Source of the DNA: Saprospirales bacterium | GTDB taxonomy: Bacteria; Bacteroidota; Bacteroidia; Chitinophagales; JADJOU01 | DNA length: 7,663 nt | Direction of reading: 5' to 3' | NCBI GenBank assembly: GCA_947461165.1 | Contig: CANHJR010000049.1 | Span: forward strand, 1 to 7,663 | In this document: positions 6,833 to 7,663 of the stretch, in pieces | How positions within the stretch are numbered: position 1 is the first letter of the stretch | Layout: the number at the start of each line of letters is the position of its first letter | The notes under the pieces: generated by a model | Database searches by the model: none | Told to the model about the DNA's origin: nothing | The model's input: the letters and a program-made list of their open reading frames with translations, nothing else | Position numbers and translations under genes: made by a program

Positions 6833-7663
6833 CTAGCGTTTTATTAATGTCAATAGTTGCTCAAAAACCCTATGCAGAAAACTCTTGTCCTTGGTGACAA
6901 TATCTGCTGTACCTTCCATATTGGACTTAAAACTAATTTCTTTGTTGTAGGAGGTGTTTAACCCATTGTCTAGCGATACCTTGATCGAGTAGTTTTTCTC
7001 TTTATTTGGACTAGGAGATATTTCTTCAACCTTGCCATATAGTACGCCATACTCTTCATCGGGATATTGTTCCAATCTGATAATGACTCGCTGACCTAGA
7101 ATGACTTTTCCCATTCCCGCCATCGGGACTGTCATATTGCAGAATAGTTGTTGTCTTGTCTCAGGCGTTATGGTAAATAATTCTGTACCTTGGGTTATAA
7201 ATTGATTTTCGGTGATTGGTATATTGTATTGCAGTTTTCCATCAATAGGACTGCTGAAGACATTCGTTTTATACCATGTATTGATCTCCTCCAGAAGTGT
7301 TATTCGCGCTTGTTTTAGAGCTATTAGCTTCTGACTTTCATTTTGGGTCTTGGATATTTGATAATCCGCTATCTGTTTCTGATAGTCTGCATTGTTCTTG
7401 TCAATGGAGATCTGCTGACTAGAGAGAGACTTTAACTGATTTTGCATTTCGCTATACTGCATCTGTGTATTTTGAAAATCACGCTCTGGAATCATTCCTT
7501 GCTCGAGAAGCATTTTATCTTTATCCAATTTTCGTTTATAAAATTGCAATTGCGACTCCTTGAGTTTTATTTGCTCTTGTAGGCTTTGCACGCTTTTCTG
7601 ATTATGTTTTATTTGCCTAGATGAGGAAGCAATACCCACGAGTTCGGGGTGCATATTTTTGTA
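6833..7663 (-). CDS. HlyD-family periplasmic adaptor (membrane fusion protein), 5'-truncated by the window edge
   Basis: This is the C-terminal 276 codons or so of a periplasmic adaptor that links an inner-membrane transporter to a TolC-type channel. The frame is open to the window edge; three codons precede the ATG at 7654, which is therefore probably internal. The N-terminal membrane anchor and first lipoyl half lie outside. Counting from that ATG, residues 10-125 form a long Gln/Lys-rich coiled-coil hairpin (turn near LLEQGMIPERDF, 49-60). Residues 130-162 are the second half of the lipoyl domain (FSSPIDGKL, then ITQGTELFTI), followed by a beta-barrel domain (about 168-230). The SNMEGTADIVTKD motif (244-256) is the usual family end region, and a short helix follows. 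This variant is the kind that partners with peptidase-containing ABC exporters in Bacteroidota. The transporter should lie upstream, to the right of the window. The TolC-family gene follows after 33 bases. Confidence 0.92.
   Translation of the reverse strand, partial: YKNMHPELVGIASSSRQIKHNQKSVQSLQEQIKLKESQLQFYKRKLDKDKMLLEQGMIPERDFQNTQMQYSEMQNQLKSLSSQQISIDKNNADYQKQIADYQISKTQNESQKLIALKQARITLLEEINTWYKTNVFSSPIDGKLQYNIPITENQFITQGTELFTITPETRQQLFCNMTVPMAGMGKVILGQRVIIRLEQYPDEEYGVLYGKVEEISPSPNKEKNYSIKVSLDNGLNTSYNKEISFKSNMEGTADIVTKDKSFLHRVFEQLLTLIKR

Overview
The window looks like chromosomal DNA from a member of the Bacteroidota. It is AT-rich and shows no clear Shine-Dalgarno sequences. It has one good match to the Bacteroidota -7 promoter consensus (TAnnTTTG), secretion signals of the form MKK...AQ, and gene families in arrangements typical of that phylum. 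I cannot place it below phylum level from sequence alone. There are no tRNA or rRNA genes, CRISPR arrays, insertion sequences or phage genes. No gene-free stretch reaches 300 bases; the longest gap is about 107 bases.

The left part (1-5276, + strand) has six genes in one direction. The first is the 3' end of an A-type Fe-S carrier gene (HesB/IscA/SufA family). A short gap with a candidate promoter at 319-326 follows. Next comes a thiol-redox pair: a free-standing, secreted DsbD alpha-like domain (385-828) and a DsbD-type transmembrane reductase (863-2491) that has the 8-helix core and the C-terminal thioredoxin domain but no alpha domain. The two together make one DsbD split into two genes. 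A 67-residue two-helix membrane protein (2491-2694) shares one base with the dsbD stop codon. It is followed by a PstS-like periplasmic binding lipoprotein (2705-3649) and a large secreted TPR protein (3726-5276). From general knowledge of Bacteroidota genomes, the last three genes resemble the tail of the exbB-exbD-exbD/tonB-small protein-pstS-TPR cluster, but no exbB or exbD is present here and dsbD sits in their place. A strong intrinsic terminator (5303-5329) closes the run.

The right part (5360-7663, - strand) is convergent. It holds a TolC-family outer-membrane channel gene (5360-6799), preceded in transcription order by a truncated HlyD-family periplasmic adaptor gene (6833 to the window edge). 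This is the adaptor-channel half of a type I secretion or efflux system; the ABC transporter and any substrate would lie to the right, outside the window.

No clearly undescribed system is visible. The points most worth a second look are the split DsbD, the pstS-TPR tail without exbB/exbD and fused to a redox operon, and a 10-bp direct repeat flanking the candidate dsbD promoter.
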